Assembly (NCBI GenBank): GCA_021229015.1
Contig: CM037791.1
Location: forward strand, 56,055,741-56,119,740
DNA length: 64,000 nucleotides
Direction of reading: 5' to 3'
DNA from: Solen grandis
Lineage: Eukaryota; Mollusca; Bivalvia; Adapedonta; Solenidae
The position numbers were made by a program, and so were the translations under genes. Positions 34,491 through 47,539 of this stretch are shown piece by piece. The notes beneath the pieces were generated by a model. That model worked only from the letters and a program-made list of their open reading frames with translations, was not told the origin of the DNA and did no database searches. How positions within the stretch are numbered: position 1 is the stretch's first letter; each line of letters starts with the position of its first letter.

Positions 34491-34675
34491 AAAAAAAAAA
34501 TCAGAAATCAACTATGTATGAAAAATGGTCGCAGCGTCATAGGGTTGCGCACACTAGTGGTACCTAGTTTTATGATATTTAATACACAATTACGTTTTAG
34601 AATTGATATCTTCTGTAAAACGAGTGCATACGTGTTTTCATTTTTTTTTTTTTTTTTTGCAAATCCAGCATTTGT

Positions 34676-34686
34676 TTATATATAAA
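34676..34686 (+). promoter_or_regulatory. Possible TATA box of the D8C-like gene
   Basis: TTATATATAAAAA lies about 295 bases before the start codon at 34980. In AT-rich DNA this is weak support. Confidence 0.2.
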
Positions 34687-34979
34687 AAATTAATCCCTCT
34701 TTTCATGCGAGCCTCTAATCGGATATCAAGTGGCGGTTGTGATATAGGAAGTCCTTGACCGAATTTCAGAAGAAACATATTCATTCAATGGTCAGTGCAC
34801 GCTATTATTATTCCTTTTTACACGTAAATCGCAATAGCACAATTTTTCGTCTCACGATTCAATGTGACCCATCTATATTTATTTCAAGGCCGAAAAACAA
34901 TCTAGAAAATGTTTACTGTAAGAACACCCAATACAAACCGCCTAAGGTGTGCAATCGCATATTCCATTTAGCCGCCGAA

Positions 34980-35037
34980 ATGGAAGCACGTAATGTCCTT
35001 TCCGTTTGCCTACTGACTGCATTCTTCAACAGTGGGG
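34980..35037 (+). CDS. First coding exon (signal peptide) of a secreted D8C-like protein
   Basis: The ATG is followed by a short polar start and a hydrophobic core (VLSVCLLTAFF), then small residues: a clear secretion signal of about 20 residues. The donor G|GTAAGT is strong. The remaining base of phase 1 joins exactly to TT at 38673 to make Val. Cleavage would fall near NSGVQG-QC, just after the intron. A polypyrimidine tract and a TATA-like word lie upstream. The intron (35038-38672) carries a SINE and a MITE fragment. Confidence 0.7.
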
Positions 35038-37160
35038 GTAAGTGTCTTCCTTTATATATTATATTTCAGGTTATATAATATAATATTATTGATATTAGCA
35101 ACCGCCATCGTTGAAAATGTATATTTGATGATGACGACGATAATACTGATGATAATTTGGGGAGCCACGTTTTCACCTCTTGAAGTTTACTTTAGTAACC
35201 AATTTGTACAAAATATTGACAATATGTTATATCTAATCTTAATGAATGATATGATGATATTTTTACACGGTTACGTCATATAAAATTCGATGGGATTTTT
35301 GTTGTTGTTGTTGTTGTTGCTTTTAGTTATTATTTTATACAAAAAACAACACATAAACACATAAGATAAAAAGAAAATTTCTTTGTTTTGAGCGAATATG
35401 GAATATATCTTCTAAATGAGATATATTCAATATCCACCCAAAGCAAACAAATATCCTCTGTGTCCTTGATATCGTGCATGTCCTGGAACCTTAATTTAAC
35501 ATATTGTATGTCTGCAATGTCACAAACTTATGGTCACCCTACGGCAATGTCTAATGTGTCATAAAAGCACAGTCACCCAATGGCCGCCACATGTACGCCG
35601 TATGGCGACCGTTCTGCGTATTCACTTAAAGACCATACGGATGCCGCATGTTTTCTGTTATCACAAATTCAAAATACGCCGTGTGACTACTGTAACATAT
35701 GTAACTGGTATAGGGTGTGACCGTGGAAGTTCTGTGGTGACCATAGGATTGCTACTGGCCGCCGAGGCAAAGGTGACTTAGGTATAAAAGAGTTATGGCC
35801 CTTACAAAAGAAGGTTAATTAACATTTTCCGACTACTGAAAAAACACGAGCAAATTGTTATTAAATGTTGATAGATTACTGTTGTGTGTGTGTTTTGGGA
35901 TTATATTGTTGTTGTTTTTTTCTTCGGGCGGGGAGGGAGCACTATTTCGGTTAAGCCTTAAATTTAGCAACCTTTCAGTCCGTCTTGTGCATATACTCAG
36001 TCCTCCTACAGATAAGGTGATAATCCATGATACATGGGATTTATATAAGTACCTGGTACTGTGGTCAGGTCATTCATCTCGAGTAGTTTTTGTTTATTTT
36101 TTCCGGAAAATACGGAAAAATAAACCCTCGGGATTCTTCAGCTAGGTTTCCCACCAGCTAGTCTATTTTACCCGTGCGTATATGCCTGGACATGTGTTTA
36201 AAAAGGTTGTAACAGATATTCAGCAGAGTTTTTTTTCTCATGAACACATTTCTAAGAGATATAATGCCGCAACCTATACAAATTTTAGTAATCATCAACT
36301 CAGGAGCAAACAGAGTTGAGCACAGAGCAACCTAACTTTGAAAACACAGATGACTACAAATCACGTACGCGTGTTTACCACTTCGGTAATGATGTTAACT
36401 CTTTGGGCTATTTTCCAAGTAAAACAAATCCTTTTATTACATTGTGATAATAGATAGTCAGTAGTTGACCTCGCTTACACAGCAGAAGACAGATTTTTGT
36501 ATGTGAGTGATCGACTTTGCCATAAATGGATATGTGGATCTTCAATCTTGAAAGGTGCATTTTTCTACAGTCTAAGACATTTAGCTGAAGATGACTATCA
36601 AGTACGAATTAACATAATTATGTTTTTTTTTATTCCTTTTGTTTCAATGTGATCAACCGACAGTACCCTCTCGGGGTTCAGCAATGATGATCGATTTAGC
36701 AAGTAACAATCCATAACAATTTTGTAAAGAACTAGAAAGGTATCTCAAAATAATAAAAGTAAAATTCCCCCAACCTCGTCTGCTAAATTTTATGTCAAAA
36801 CACAGCAGCATATACTCTATGTATTGGACTTTTAACTATGTAAATGAGCGCAGTATAATAAATAACTTGACGAAATCAATTCGTTTTCTTTCTTTCTTTC
36901 TTTTTTAAGAAATAAGGTACAACTGATTGAATATTTAATCAAATTCATTATTTGAAAAGATTAGCGCAAACATTATACTTAAATACATGTAAAAAAAATG
37001 AAGATAGTCTTAAACTATGTTTAATGGGTCATAATCTGATCATTTTGATATTATAACGTGTCCAGGCTAGTTCTGGCTCAAACGATATGTAGCTGAAGTT
37101 AAGACCATCGGTAGAAATATAATAGTCTTGACAACTATGACAATGACTTGTATACAATGT

Positions 37161-37414
37161 TGTTGTTGTTGTATTGGGGTTTACCGTCGCTGCGATAGTA
37201 TTTCAATCATATAGCGACATCAAGCTAATTACAGGTGGAGGAAGACCCCGAGTACACAGAGGTACCCGGGTAGAACCACCGACCTACCGCAAGCCAGCTG
37301 GAAGGCTTCCTCACATGGAAAATCCGAAGTCCCTACCGGGATTCGAACCCACAGCGGTGAGGGGCTGAGAGATTTGTATTTCACGACTGTAACCGCTCGG
37401 CCACGGCGGCCCCA
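37161..37414 (-). mobile_element. SINE family A, full-length, with target-site duplication
   Basis: Same head, core and (CAA)n tail as the copy at 29394. It is flanked by GTATACAATGT (37150-37160) and GTACACAATGT (37415-37425), 10 of 11 identical. The minus-strand head reads GGCCGCCGTGGCCGAGCGG. Confidence 0.88.
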
Positions 37415-37912
37415 GTACACAATGTCAATTCATACTGTCGCTTTCCCAAGCTCGGTGCAAAGCTGTGCAACAGACCTACTCCGAAATGTTTTTCCAAGTT
37501 CCATGCAGGTACATACATATTCTTACCGTTAGAAATAGACAAAGTCTACAAAGAATGAGAATAAATTTACTTGTGCTGCATGCTTTTCAGCAACACTTAC
37601 ATAAACACGTTGTTTGTACCTACATGGAAAAAAAAACATTTATATGAGTTCCGGATATCCTCTATTACTCAGCAAACAAAAATTAATTTTAAATTTTTGC
37701 TTCTACAGACAAACCGCAATGCAATAAAATTTGAATGACCTTTATTAAAGTACGGAATTCCGTTTTTCGGAATATCGTTTGGATGAATAAGAGACAGAAT
37801 ATTAAAGTTAATGATGCGTAGCTTGAAATAATTCACTTTAACCAGAAAACGTAAATTTTTGTGACTGATTGGCCAAATGGCTCATTCCATCGAAATTTTT
37901 CGTTAAAATATA

Positions 37913-38003
37913 GCTTAAATGCTGCAGTTTGGTAATAAAAGAATTGATCGCTAAATACAGATTGACTGCTTAGTACAGGCGGCCGCTAATACAGGTTCAT
38001 CTG
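37913..38003. mobile_element. Tc1/mariner-type MITE fragment
   Basis: TAAATGCTGCAGTTTGGTAAT followed by GACTGCTTAGTACAGGC is the inverted counterpart of the middle of the element at 27623. It ends CTG next to TA at 38003. Confidence 0.65.
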
Positions 38004-38486
38004 TATTTGTTTCGGAAACAAGAATGATGAAATACTTCCTTTTTTATTACTAACTGCTAAAAGTAAGGTTGGTGGAATTAGCAGCAGGTATCACTACATT
38101 AGATTACATCTATATCATATCTGTTTTCTGGAATTGAAATAATACTGTAATTAAATCTAGCCTGATGTTGGAGTGAATGTTTTGAATTATACTTCTTAAA
38201 GTATTTAACAACATATATTAATTGACATCATTAAGAGCAAATTGATTTATTTGTACACTAAGTAAAGTTATGAGCTTTCCACGGTTATATATTTCAAATG
38301 AACAATTAATTGTGTTTATACGTAATTCCTTCAGAAATCAAAAATCCACTTATTGGAAACCTTGGATATGAATCGGGCCCTGATGAGTTCGTGCTAAACT
38401 ACTGTATACCCTACTGAGTTGGAATTACAAGGTATATTTAATTAAAATATGAAATGCATAAAAAAGATAACATGTAAGATCCAATC

Positions 38487-38517
38487 TAACCTCTTATAAG
38501 TGCTTATAAGAGTTAGA
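38487..38517. repeat. Short hairpin in intron
   Basis: CTCTTATAAG and CTTATAAGAG are exact complements separated by two bases, with outer CTAAC/TTAG pairing. Confidence 0.5.
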
Positions 38518-38672
38518 GTCCGAGTCGCAAAGTACTACTCCAACCCAGGAATCGCCGAGGCTGTAAGAATTGTTTCCCAATTGACGTAAACATGTATAAG
38601 TTAATATGTGACAGAGATAATGAAATCAATATTTTCCCATAATATTTTTCAGTTACTTTCCATTACTTTCAG

Positions 38673-38891
38673 TTCAAGGACAATGCCAACCTTGTAATGA
38701 CGTCATCCCAGTGTTGCCGCAGTTAGAGAGAAGGGCGAGGAACACCAAACCCGACGGGGTCACAGAACCTTTCATAAACGACTACGATCTGGAACCCAAG
38801 TGGTACTGTGTCGATCAATATAAAATGCCGGACTCCTCAGCAATGCCTGAAATCAACTCTTGCGGGACATATTATCCGATATATCTCAAAG
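38673..38891 (+). CDS. Second coding exon of secreted D8C-like (uromodulin/GP2-type) protein
   Basis: Acceptor TACTTTCAG|TT; it encodes 73 residues and ends AAAG|GTAAAA in phase 1. After QCQPCNDV and a polar stretch, the end reads WYCVDQYKMP, then INSCGTYYPIYLKG. This matches the pattern WY......MP......CGT..P.WL.G of the D8C domain found in uromodulin, GP2 and OIT3 and in many invertebrate secreted proteins. A further exon with the rest of the domain is expected downstream, but I did not find it. The function is probably extracellular binding; no specific role is claimed. Confidence 0.75.
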
Positions 38892-39099
38892 GTAAAATTT
38901 ATTCGGGTTTATTCTCCGGAATCCATCGAAAGATAGTTCCTAATGACTCCAGTTGAAAAATTCATTAATAAAAAACATCCAATTGAAAAGGAAACAGTTG
39001 TGAGCCTTTAGAAAACGCAGTTAAAGTTGGTAGTAGACTCGTCCCTCCAATTCGCAAAACTCGCGGTATATAAAAGAGCTTACATAAGCTTTAGAAACA

Positions 39100-39171
39100 G
39101 CCTCCGTGGCGCAGTTGGTTAAGTGCTCGTCTGCTTAACTAATGTCCCCGAGATCGAGTCCCATTGACGGA
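39100..39171 (+). pseudogene. tRNA-like sequence (pseudo-tRNA or SINE head)
   Basis: 72 bases with GTGGCGCAGTTGGTTAAG (A box) and GATCGAGTCCC (near-consensus B box), followed by a T run. The acceptor stem (GCCTCCG against TGACGGA) and the anticodon stem do not pair properly, so it is unlikely to be a working tRNA. Confidence 0.5.
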
Positions 39172-39721
39172 ACATTTTTTTTATGTTTAGCTTATATTAC
39201 GTTTTGTCCCTTTCTTCCTTTTTTTGTCACTGGCTAGTATATAACATCTCCTAATTTAGTAACTAATACGTTTTCTAGCTTTATTTTAAAACAACAGACA
39301 ATTTAAAGCTTGCCAGCATTAATATATTAAATATATTGTAACTGTTTTACTTTCATGTCTTTATTTTTTTCTTACACAGAATATTGTTTAAAGATATTTT
39401 TGTTATAGTTTACAGAATCGAAATATCGGTCGAGCCTCACTTTACTATCACCCTGGAATATGTGGACGATAAGACCTTAGCTATGTTTAGAAAGATTTAG
39501 CAAAACAGTCGAATTTACAATGAAAAATTGTTAAAATTCTGTATTGAACGAAAAAAAAATCACTTTTGTTTTTAAAATTATATAAAAGGCTTGGAAAAGC
39601 TTATCTAGGAAAGTGATAAAATATATTTTATAGTAACTAAGTTATTCAATGTGTGTGTGTGTGTGTGTGTTTCTTTTCTTCAAACGGAGTTAATATTGTT
39701 ATTAAATGAAGTCGACATCTA
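39172..39721. other. AT-rich DNA with (TG)n run
   Basis: No exon recognised. A TG dinucleotide run lies at 39652-39670. Confidence 0.4.
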
Positions 39722-40012
39722 TCCCGGTGGTCGTGTGGTTAGAGCGTCCGCCGCAGAAGCGAGAGATCGTTGGTCCAAGGTCGAGATATACCAAAAGTAA
39801 TTAGTATAGCTCCCTTACTTGGCGCTAAGCTTATAAGGGTAGTTCCAAGAGATGTTGGCCCGGTGTCAGGATAATGTGACTGGGTGTGGTATCATGTCAC
39901 ATGTCTACAGCGTAATACTGCATTGTGGCAGCACTATATCTGTCTTAAGTAGATATTGTATCTAAATGACTGAAGTATTGTAACGCGGCGTTAAACCCAA
40001 TAAATAAAAACG
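39722..40012 (+). mobile_element. SINE family B, near full-length
   Basis: tRNA-like head (GTCGTGTGGTTAGAGCGTCC), a core with GTCAGGATAATGTGACTGGG, and the tail GCGTTAAACCCAATAAATAA. Colinear with the copy at 32283. Confidence 0.85.
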
Positions 40013-41249
40013 ATGAACTCGCTTTACTATTGGCTATTGAGTTTTTCAGGACATGCATTCTCAAGATAAAGTAAATAGTTATCGAAGGATTAAACCTTTG
40101 AGTAATCCTTTGAATATAATCGTAATTGGTTGATCTGTTATTTTGTTCAGAGAACAGTCCCAGTCAGTAATTGCGTGCTTACCTGTAATTAGGCATGCAT
40201 TGATTCAGGTGTTGACGAATTTATACTTTATATTATCAACATGTTTACAATTAACAGACAACGTTCAATTGATTGAACGACATTAATGTTTATACAGTGG
40301 TGCACTTTAAGGGCCGATTTCATGATTGACTTAAAATTAATATAGTCGAGTCTAAGGCCTAGCATGCGCAGAGCCAGCCTCTTTTTTAAAACTGATTTGC
40401 ATTATCAAAGTTTGGCCCAGGTCTTTGCTGTCATTGCAAATAAGCTAACCTAGCGCAACTGTCCTCCTTGCAGGCATTTTGGTTTATGTACCGTTGTTGC
40501 CAAACGACTTGTTAGTATTTTCAGATATACATGTATTTACTCCTATTCGTTTTACGTCGAACAGAAAATATGTCTCTAAAATCTGTGCCGTTCTCAACAG
40601 TTTCTTGCTGGACCATCATTTATTGCTTTTGAAGGCCATGAAAAAATAATTAAAAAAAACTAACCCCAAACGGGATCTAACCCAAAAGATATAAATAATT
40701 ACTTGACCGCGGATTGCTTTTGTCTCAGAAAATGCATCATGACTTCTATTAAAATGCAATTGTTTGTTTAAACTTTATATCAACATGTATGTATTAATTC
40801 ATTTAACTTTTATGGAATTTATCGCAAGCGATGCGAAGTGCAGCGCTGCAATAAATCCATAAAATTTAAAATATAAACGATAACATATTATACAGCTTTG
40901 ATATTGATATAGCATTATGGAACTGCCCGCGTTTGATTGACAGTTTCACATGATGCTTTAAGTACGGTTCAGAGTCAATGTTGCTGGGTACAATGATATT
41001 GTGAGATTACATATCAACATTACGTACAGCAGTTGCCACCGCAACTAGCTCCGTTCATAATTCGCTTTGGTCACGTAGGTATTATAAAATTATATTTCCT
41101 CCATATCAAGGACTCAAGGTTCATTTTAAGCAATATATTTTCAAAATTTTGAACGAAATATAAGCATTTCATTGGACGATTAAGTAGGACAAACTATAAT
41201 AGAACTAGATTTCGTTTGTCCCGAAAAAAACGATAGGGCTTTCTGCTCT
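40013..41249. other. Intergenic DNA
   Basis: No gene or repeat recognised. Confidence 0.4.
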
Positions 41250-41665
41250 AATGACCTTAGTGTCATTGTGACCTTGAACTTACACTTTATTACCTAAAAA
41301 TCATAGGTGTCATATACAGGCCGTTTGGCAATGTCCCTACCAAGTTTCACAGACATAGGCTTATTTCTTCTAAAGTAATAAATAAAAAAAATGATATTAA
41401 GTGTCACTTTGATCCTGATCTTTGACCTAATGACATCAAAATTTAAAAAATGGATCGTGAACTGGCTATGGACAATGTCCCAAACGAGTTTCACAAACTT
41501 AGGCTTATTCATTCTCAAGGAATTCAGCGGACAAGGATTTTTATATTAAATGTCACTGTGACCTTGACTTTTGATCGAATTACCTCAAAATCAACAGGGG
41601 TCTGCAACTGACAATGGCCAATTTCCCGATCAAAAGTGCCAAAGTCACTGTGCAAACTGTTAAAA
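41250..41665 (+). repeat. Tandem repeat of about 145 bp with CACTGTGACCTTGA
   Basis: TGTCATTGTGACC (41261), TGTCACTTTGATCC (41402) and TGTCACTGTGACC (41551) mark three diverged units. Each carries CAAGTTTCACA/CGAGTTTCACA and AGGCTTATT words. Confidence 0.8.
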
Positions 41666-42615
41666 TTTCATGCTGATGGCTTATCGGCAACCTGTTTTAA
41701 TTTGAACCTCAAAAGGAAGAAAGAGTAGAATAATAACTTGATACGAATGAAAGGACTTTCTGCTAACATTGTCAAATGTAAAGATTAATAACGTTAGAAA
41801 GAATATATATTAAATTCCCTACCTTTTCCTTTTTTTTTCGTATGGACTTCTCATGCATGAACTTTGTGAAGTAAGCCATATGACAAAAATAAATAAATAA
41901 ATCTTTAATTTGATATCGCTTTCTTATAACTTGACCAATTTTAGTATTCTAGATACCAAAATAAATGTCCTGAAAATCCCTACAATTCACTTGTAGCATA
42001 ATTGGGTCTAGTTTTATAGGTTTTAGAAATATAAGCAATTAAACTCTTAATTCTGCATATCAAAATTCTTTTTTTTTATTTTATTGTACAGCCGCGGGAA
42101 TAAAATCGTAAATGCTACCATGCAATAGAATCGTCGACGAGTGTAGCCTCGTGAGTTATATTTCAATAACGCTCGTACATACGGTCGAGACGACTGTATT
42201 ACACAAAGTTCCTCCATTTGGCCCGTTTAGCTGACAGACAAATAAGCTTGTAGCGTCTTGAACGGATGATCATTTTGTTTCAAACGTCTACAATTATATA
42301 CACTCATGGTATCTCAAGCTGGCAATTAAATACATTGTACTATATCATTTATTTTCACAAAGGTTATCATTTATCATAAATTTGGAATATAGCTTGTACA
42401 TTTATTGATTGATGCAACAATAAAGTCGGGAAATTGCAATGTTTCAACAACGGTCTAAATGACATGTGTCAAAACGCTCAAACGATTACGGGTAACGCAA
42501 TGCTGCAACTGATATGTATAAGTAACGTAAATAAAGTGATTTGACACACCATTAAATTATTGTCAACACTTGGTTAGCTAGTAATATCAATAAAAGTTTA
42601 TTTTGCAATCCATAT
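41666..42615. other. AT-rich intergenic DNA
   Basis: No gene recognised. Confidence 0.4.
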
Positions 42616-44000
42616 GACTAATACATATCTGTAAGCTTACATTTTCCGAAAACACTTCAATTAAGGTGAAAGCGAAAGTAGGATATTTTCCGAAAATTCT
42701 TACAATTGGGTTTATATTCGTATTTTTGATGTAACTTCCTTATACTTCAATCAATTTCAAAACTCTAGGTACCAAAATAATCGTCTTTAAATTCTCAACA
42801 TCTCACTTGCTTAATGTGTGGACTTATTTTTAATTATTTTTAAGATAGTAGCCCTTAAACCTTGAAATAACGGCAAAATCGCTGAAATTCTACATGCTTA
42901 AGTTCTTATTTGTGATGTAACTTCCTTATACTTTGATCAATTTCAAAACTTTAGGTACCAAAATAATTGTTTGAATATTCCCCACATTTCACACGCTTTA
43001 TATTTAGGAATATTCTCAATATTTTTTTAGATACAAGCTCCTAAACCTCGAGAAAACTGCAAAAATCACGAAAGCTATATCCATGAATTTCGTTTTTTCC
43101 CATAACTCCAAGAATCTTAGGTCAATCGTAAAACGTAATGCATCAATAGAACGGCCAAACATTGCTCTATAAATAATATTCATCATCATATTTTCGAAAA
43201 TCAAAGGTTCTCGAGATATAAACTGTTAAATACACTGAGGGTTAACAAATTTTTGTTTTTTTCCGTCATAACTCAACCGATTCGACCTCGATCATCAAAA
43301 ACCAAATATCATCTGAAATATCTTTCTAAGCACTACACATTATACGCATAGTGTCTCGATAGTATATTTACCGTTTTTGAGATATCTAAGGACGAAGAAA
43401 AACCCGATAATTGATATATGACCTTGACCTTTGGAATTTTACTGAAACGGAAGTGACATGGCTTCATAGAATCTAATACTGCATTTTCAGTCAAAATTTC
43501 AAGGAAATCATACAAAATCACATTGAATTTATTGCGCCAGAAATGAAAACATATGATAACCCAATGATGCCAAAAGACGTCCGGCCTATGAAAATCTAAA
43601 GAAAACCTTTTGAATTACAACATGTGTGAATATCAGCTTTTTATCTCATGGGGTCTCTGAAATACTAAACTTAATATCGAGGACCTCGGTCTTTTCAATT
43701 TTTTGAAAATGCAAGTAAGAATGCACATCAAAAGCCTAACTTATACCTTCTGTGAAATTTACTAGAAAATCCATTCAAAAATTATTTCTGCAGAGCGCAT
43801 ACAAGCGTTTTAAATGCCGTCAATTCTAGCGTCTTATGACGTGCTATGAAAATGAAAATCATTGCATTTGAAAAGACATGGTCTGAAATATTTGCAATAC
43901 AAATTTCATTGTTCTGGGCCATTGCCAATTACATTTTCCGAAAATGGTTATAATTATGTAAAAGTGAAAGTAGGGTATTTTCCGAAAATTTTTAACTTAC
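42616..44000. repeat. Dispersed repeat block, copy 1
   Basis: Contains GATGTAACTTCCTTATAC twice and a 415-base segment (43110-43525) that matches 46455-46870 at roughly 80-85%. The end, with TTCATTGTTCTGGGCCATTG, matches 47265-47290. It carries ATGACCTTGACCTTTGG. No coding frame. Confidence 0.8.
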
Positions 44001-46119
44001 AGTGTAGCAATACCACGTGACCGTGACGTTACTAAAGGTATCAAAACCCAAGACAAAACTGTCAATTTTTGTCTCCGCTTGAATATAGAAAAGTGCTCAG
44101 ACTCAAATAGTAGTGAAAGAGAAATTCATTTACCCTCTTCTTTTTTAAATAATCAAAGACAACAAAGTGAATCTTTCTTCGTGACAATTTGGAACAATTC
44201 AGCAGTTAAAGATTTAATTTACTACCATCACAATTTCATTATATATACTTATAATGCAGTATACAAGGACTCCTGATAGTTACTTTCCCTTTCCCCTAAG
44301 AAGTTGTATTGTTTGGGCCAGATTATTATTCTGTTGTTCTTTTAAACGCTCCATTTGATGGTGTCACCTTCGGGGTATTAGAGAAGAATCAGCTAGATAA
44401 AATATAAAGATTATTAACTTGAAGTTCAACTAGTGACCAGCCATATCAAAGCAGTGATTAATATACATGTTCATCCTGCCGTCAGGGACGCATAAAAAAT
44501 CGAAAAAGACGCACAATTTGAAAATATATGCATCAGTCGGATGCATGCAAATTTGATACATTAAAACTCAAAATATTATTTTTAATGATTTATCAGCACC
44601 GTTCAATCAGTCCAATTTCATAATGGTTAATAGTCTAGGGGTTTCCCATGCCCATGCGACTAGCCAGCCAGTGTGCGACATGCTTTGATTTTGCCGACAT
44701 AGCATAATCCCTACTGCGACCCACATTTACATGCACTGAAATACACACACGTGCGTATATATTTTCCAAGTCACCTGTCACTTGCATTTGATTGACAGAT
44801 CAGCCAATGGAGTGTTGAATTTTATCACAGCATCCACGCATCACACATTCTTGAACGAGATGCGCCACATTTGTGTTGATAATAATCATGCATTCATTCT
44901 ACCAAATTAGTAAAAAACAACAATGATTACAGCATTAATATTCGAAAACCAAAATAAATATCCGAGAGACAGCCGTAAAATTTGAAGGGAAAATTTTAAA
45001 TGGGAGTCTTTCAAAAGACAAAAAATAATTGGCCCCGGAATGGTGGAATGAGCAATAATATGTCGAACTCAAAAGTAGCCAGTAAATAAGAAAATCAAAC
45101 AATGGATTTACTTCCCGGAGCAAATATGGTTATTTTTTCTGTCTCAACGTCTGCTAGTCTGTAATTTGGGTCATCGTATTTTAATGATGGAAATCCAGCT
45201 CAGAATGTCCTTCGCTATAATATTATCTGAACGGAGCTGTATTTCAGTAGAGATTTGACTGTTATGTTACAGTTTGAAGCTTATTTAGTTCATGTTAATT
45301 TAAACACCATTGAACTAGCAGTATGATTGGACATTTGTTACAAAAAGATCACCTGTAATTCGATGGTCGTCTCATTACTACTGAATATATTCAAATTAAA
45401 AAGCAAAATCTTCAAGATGAAAAAAGAAAGAGTAATGCTGTTTGGGGTTAATATAAACGTTATTTCAAATTGCCTCCACGTACTATCTCTCCTATATCTT
45501 TTTTCTCCTGCTTTTTTATTAACATAAATAAATAAATTTAAAAAACAAAACAAAACAGGACTCCAAAGGAAAAAAGTGCATTCACGTTTTGAAAAAGACA
45601 ATAATGTAATGCTAAGGCATTACTGGTTTTACCTATCTTTGTATTTTTCTTAAGGTTGGCTCTAATTATCTGCTATTGTTGATTTTGCAGAGTTTTCTGA
45701 CAAATCACATACATTTTAACAGTTGACTGACTTATATGCCAGCTCAACTAGCCAAATTAATGTATTTCGCCAGGAATTTTCTATACACCTCCGTGTCACA
45801 CAAGCACTCTGTCTCGATGTGAACATGCCATGTAAATCCATTTGTGTAATGTCTGTGTTTAGATACCCGGTGTGGTTTTAGTGACATATCCAGCTTGGTT
45901 CACTTCTACAAGTTTATGTTAAGGTTTATGTCGAGTAAATCCGTTTGATAATGGGTAGAACATTGTATTTTTTAAAGTTTAAATCTGCACACACCTAACT
46001 GTTAACACGTGGTCGGCCATTTTGTATTTACTATTTCCGGTTGTTGCTATGGGTAATGCTGGTTGACTGTGTACTGTACTATACGTAAATTTTATAAAAC
46101 ATGATAAAATCACATTATG
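44001..46119. other. AT-rich DNA between the two repeat blocks
   Basis: Nothing recognised on either strand. Confidence 0.4.
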
Positions 46120-47395
46120 CAATACCTAGGCATCCTCCCGTCATATTTACAAACTGCCTTTCGCGATATCAGAAGTTTTAAACCGTGAAACAACGGCGAA
46201 TTCGCTGAAAGTCCTTATTTTGGCTGTAACTTCCTTATACTTTACCCAATTTTGAAATACAAGGTTCCAAAATAAAGGTCTTGAATTTTTCTACAATTCA
46301 TTTGCTTAATGTTTCAACTTAAATTTATTGACTACCAAGATATAAGCTGTTAAACCTTGAGATAACGGCAAAATCGCTAAAATTTTACATGTTTACAGTC
46401 TTATTTTTGATGAAACTTCCTTACACTTTCACCATTTTCAAAGGCCATTGCTCCATGGTTCTTAGGTCTATCGTAAAACTTAATGTATCAAAAGCACGGC
46501 CAAACATTTCTCTACAAATAATATCCATAATCATATTTTCGAAAATCAAATGTTTTCGAGATATAAACTGTTAAACGCACTGAGGGTAAACACATTTTCT
46601 TTTTTCCACCATAATTCAACTGAATCAACCCCGATCATCAAAAACTAAATATCATCTGAAAGTTCTTTCGAAGCACTACAAATTATACCGGTAGTGTCTC
46701 GACAGAACATTTACCGTTTTTGAGATATTTAAGGCCGAAGAATAACCGATACTTGAAATATGACCTTGACTTTTGCAATTTTCTGGAAACGTAAGTGACA
46801 TGGCTCTATATAATCTATTGCTGCACCTTCAGTCAAATTTTCATGCAAATCATACAAAAAATAAAGCCTGCGGGGCTTAAAAACCGTTTAATTTTTATAC
46901 GAAAGTTTTTGCATTATGACGTCATACGACGAATGTGAAGAAGACCTAGAGACTTATATTCTGTTAAAATATCAGCTTTCTAGCTCATATGGAAGCGATT
47001 TAATAAGCATTTGAAATGTGACATCAATGGTCCGAATCTTGATTTCGCCATAGAACCATTGCCTTTTCGAATTTTGAAAAACGGACACCGGGATGCACAA
47101 CTACAGCCTAACAAACACATTCTGTGAAATTTTGATGGCCAAGAAATAATGGCTTAGACCGCGTACAAACTTTTTCACCTGATGTCAAATATGACGTTAT
47201 ATGACGTCATATGAAAATGAAATTCATTGCATTCGAAACCTCATGGTTTGAAAAATATGCCATAAAATTTTCATTGTTCTGGGCCATTGGGAACACATCG
47301 AAATTAACACAAATATAAGAGGAAGAAAAAAAGAATAATAATAACTAGAATCGCAATCAGAATTGCGATATCATCGGTTTTCGCAATTCAATCAC
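46120..47395. repeat. Dispersed repeat block, copy 2
   Basis: Second copy of the block at 42616-44000, same orientation, about 3.35 kb away. It runs into AATAATAATAACTAGAATCGC and GGTTTTCGC, an end shared with blocks at 52.2 kb and 53.5 kb. Confidence 0.8.
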
Positions 47396-47539
47396 ATTTT
47401 TAAACAAAAGAAATTGAAATGTATCATATTTGATTAGGCTTATGACAAGCAACACAACGCAAAAAAACGTAATTGAATCAGACCTCAAATAACAGAGTTA
47501 TTAGCCTCTAGTGACTTTTACAAAACGCCCCCTAGGGAT

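Larger units (their letters stand above)
35038..38672 (+). other. Intron of D8C-like gene
   Basis: A 3.6-kb AT-rich intron between the two coding exons. It contains a (TTG)n run near 35298, a SINE at 37161, a MITE fragment at 37913 and a hairpin at 38487. Confidence 0.6.

Noticed and set aside
35530..35781. Open frame with Arg/Thr/Val and repeated CGTATGG/CCATACG words
   Set aside because: The short inverted words explain the composition; no conserved motif, and it lies in the intron of the D8C-like gene.
39100..39171. Functional tRNA gene
   Set aside because: Promoter boxes are present but the acceptor and anticodon stems do not pair, so listed as pseudo-tRNA or SINE head.
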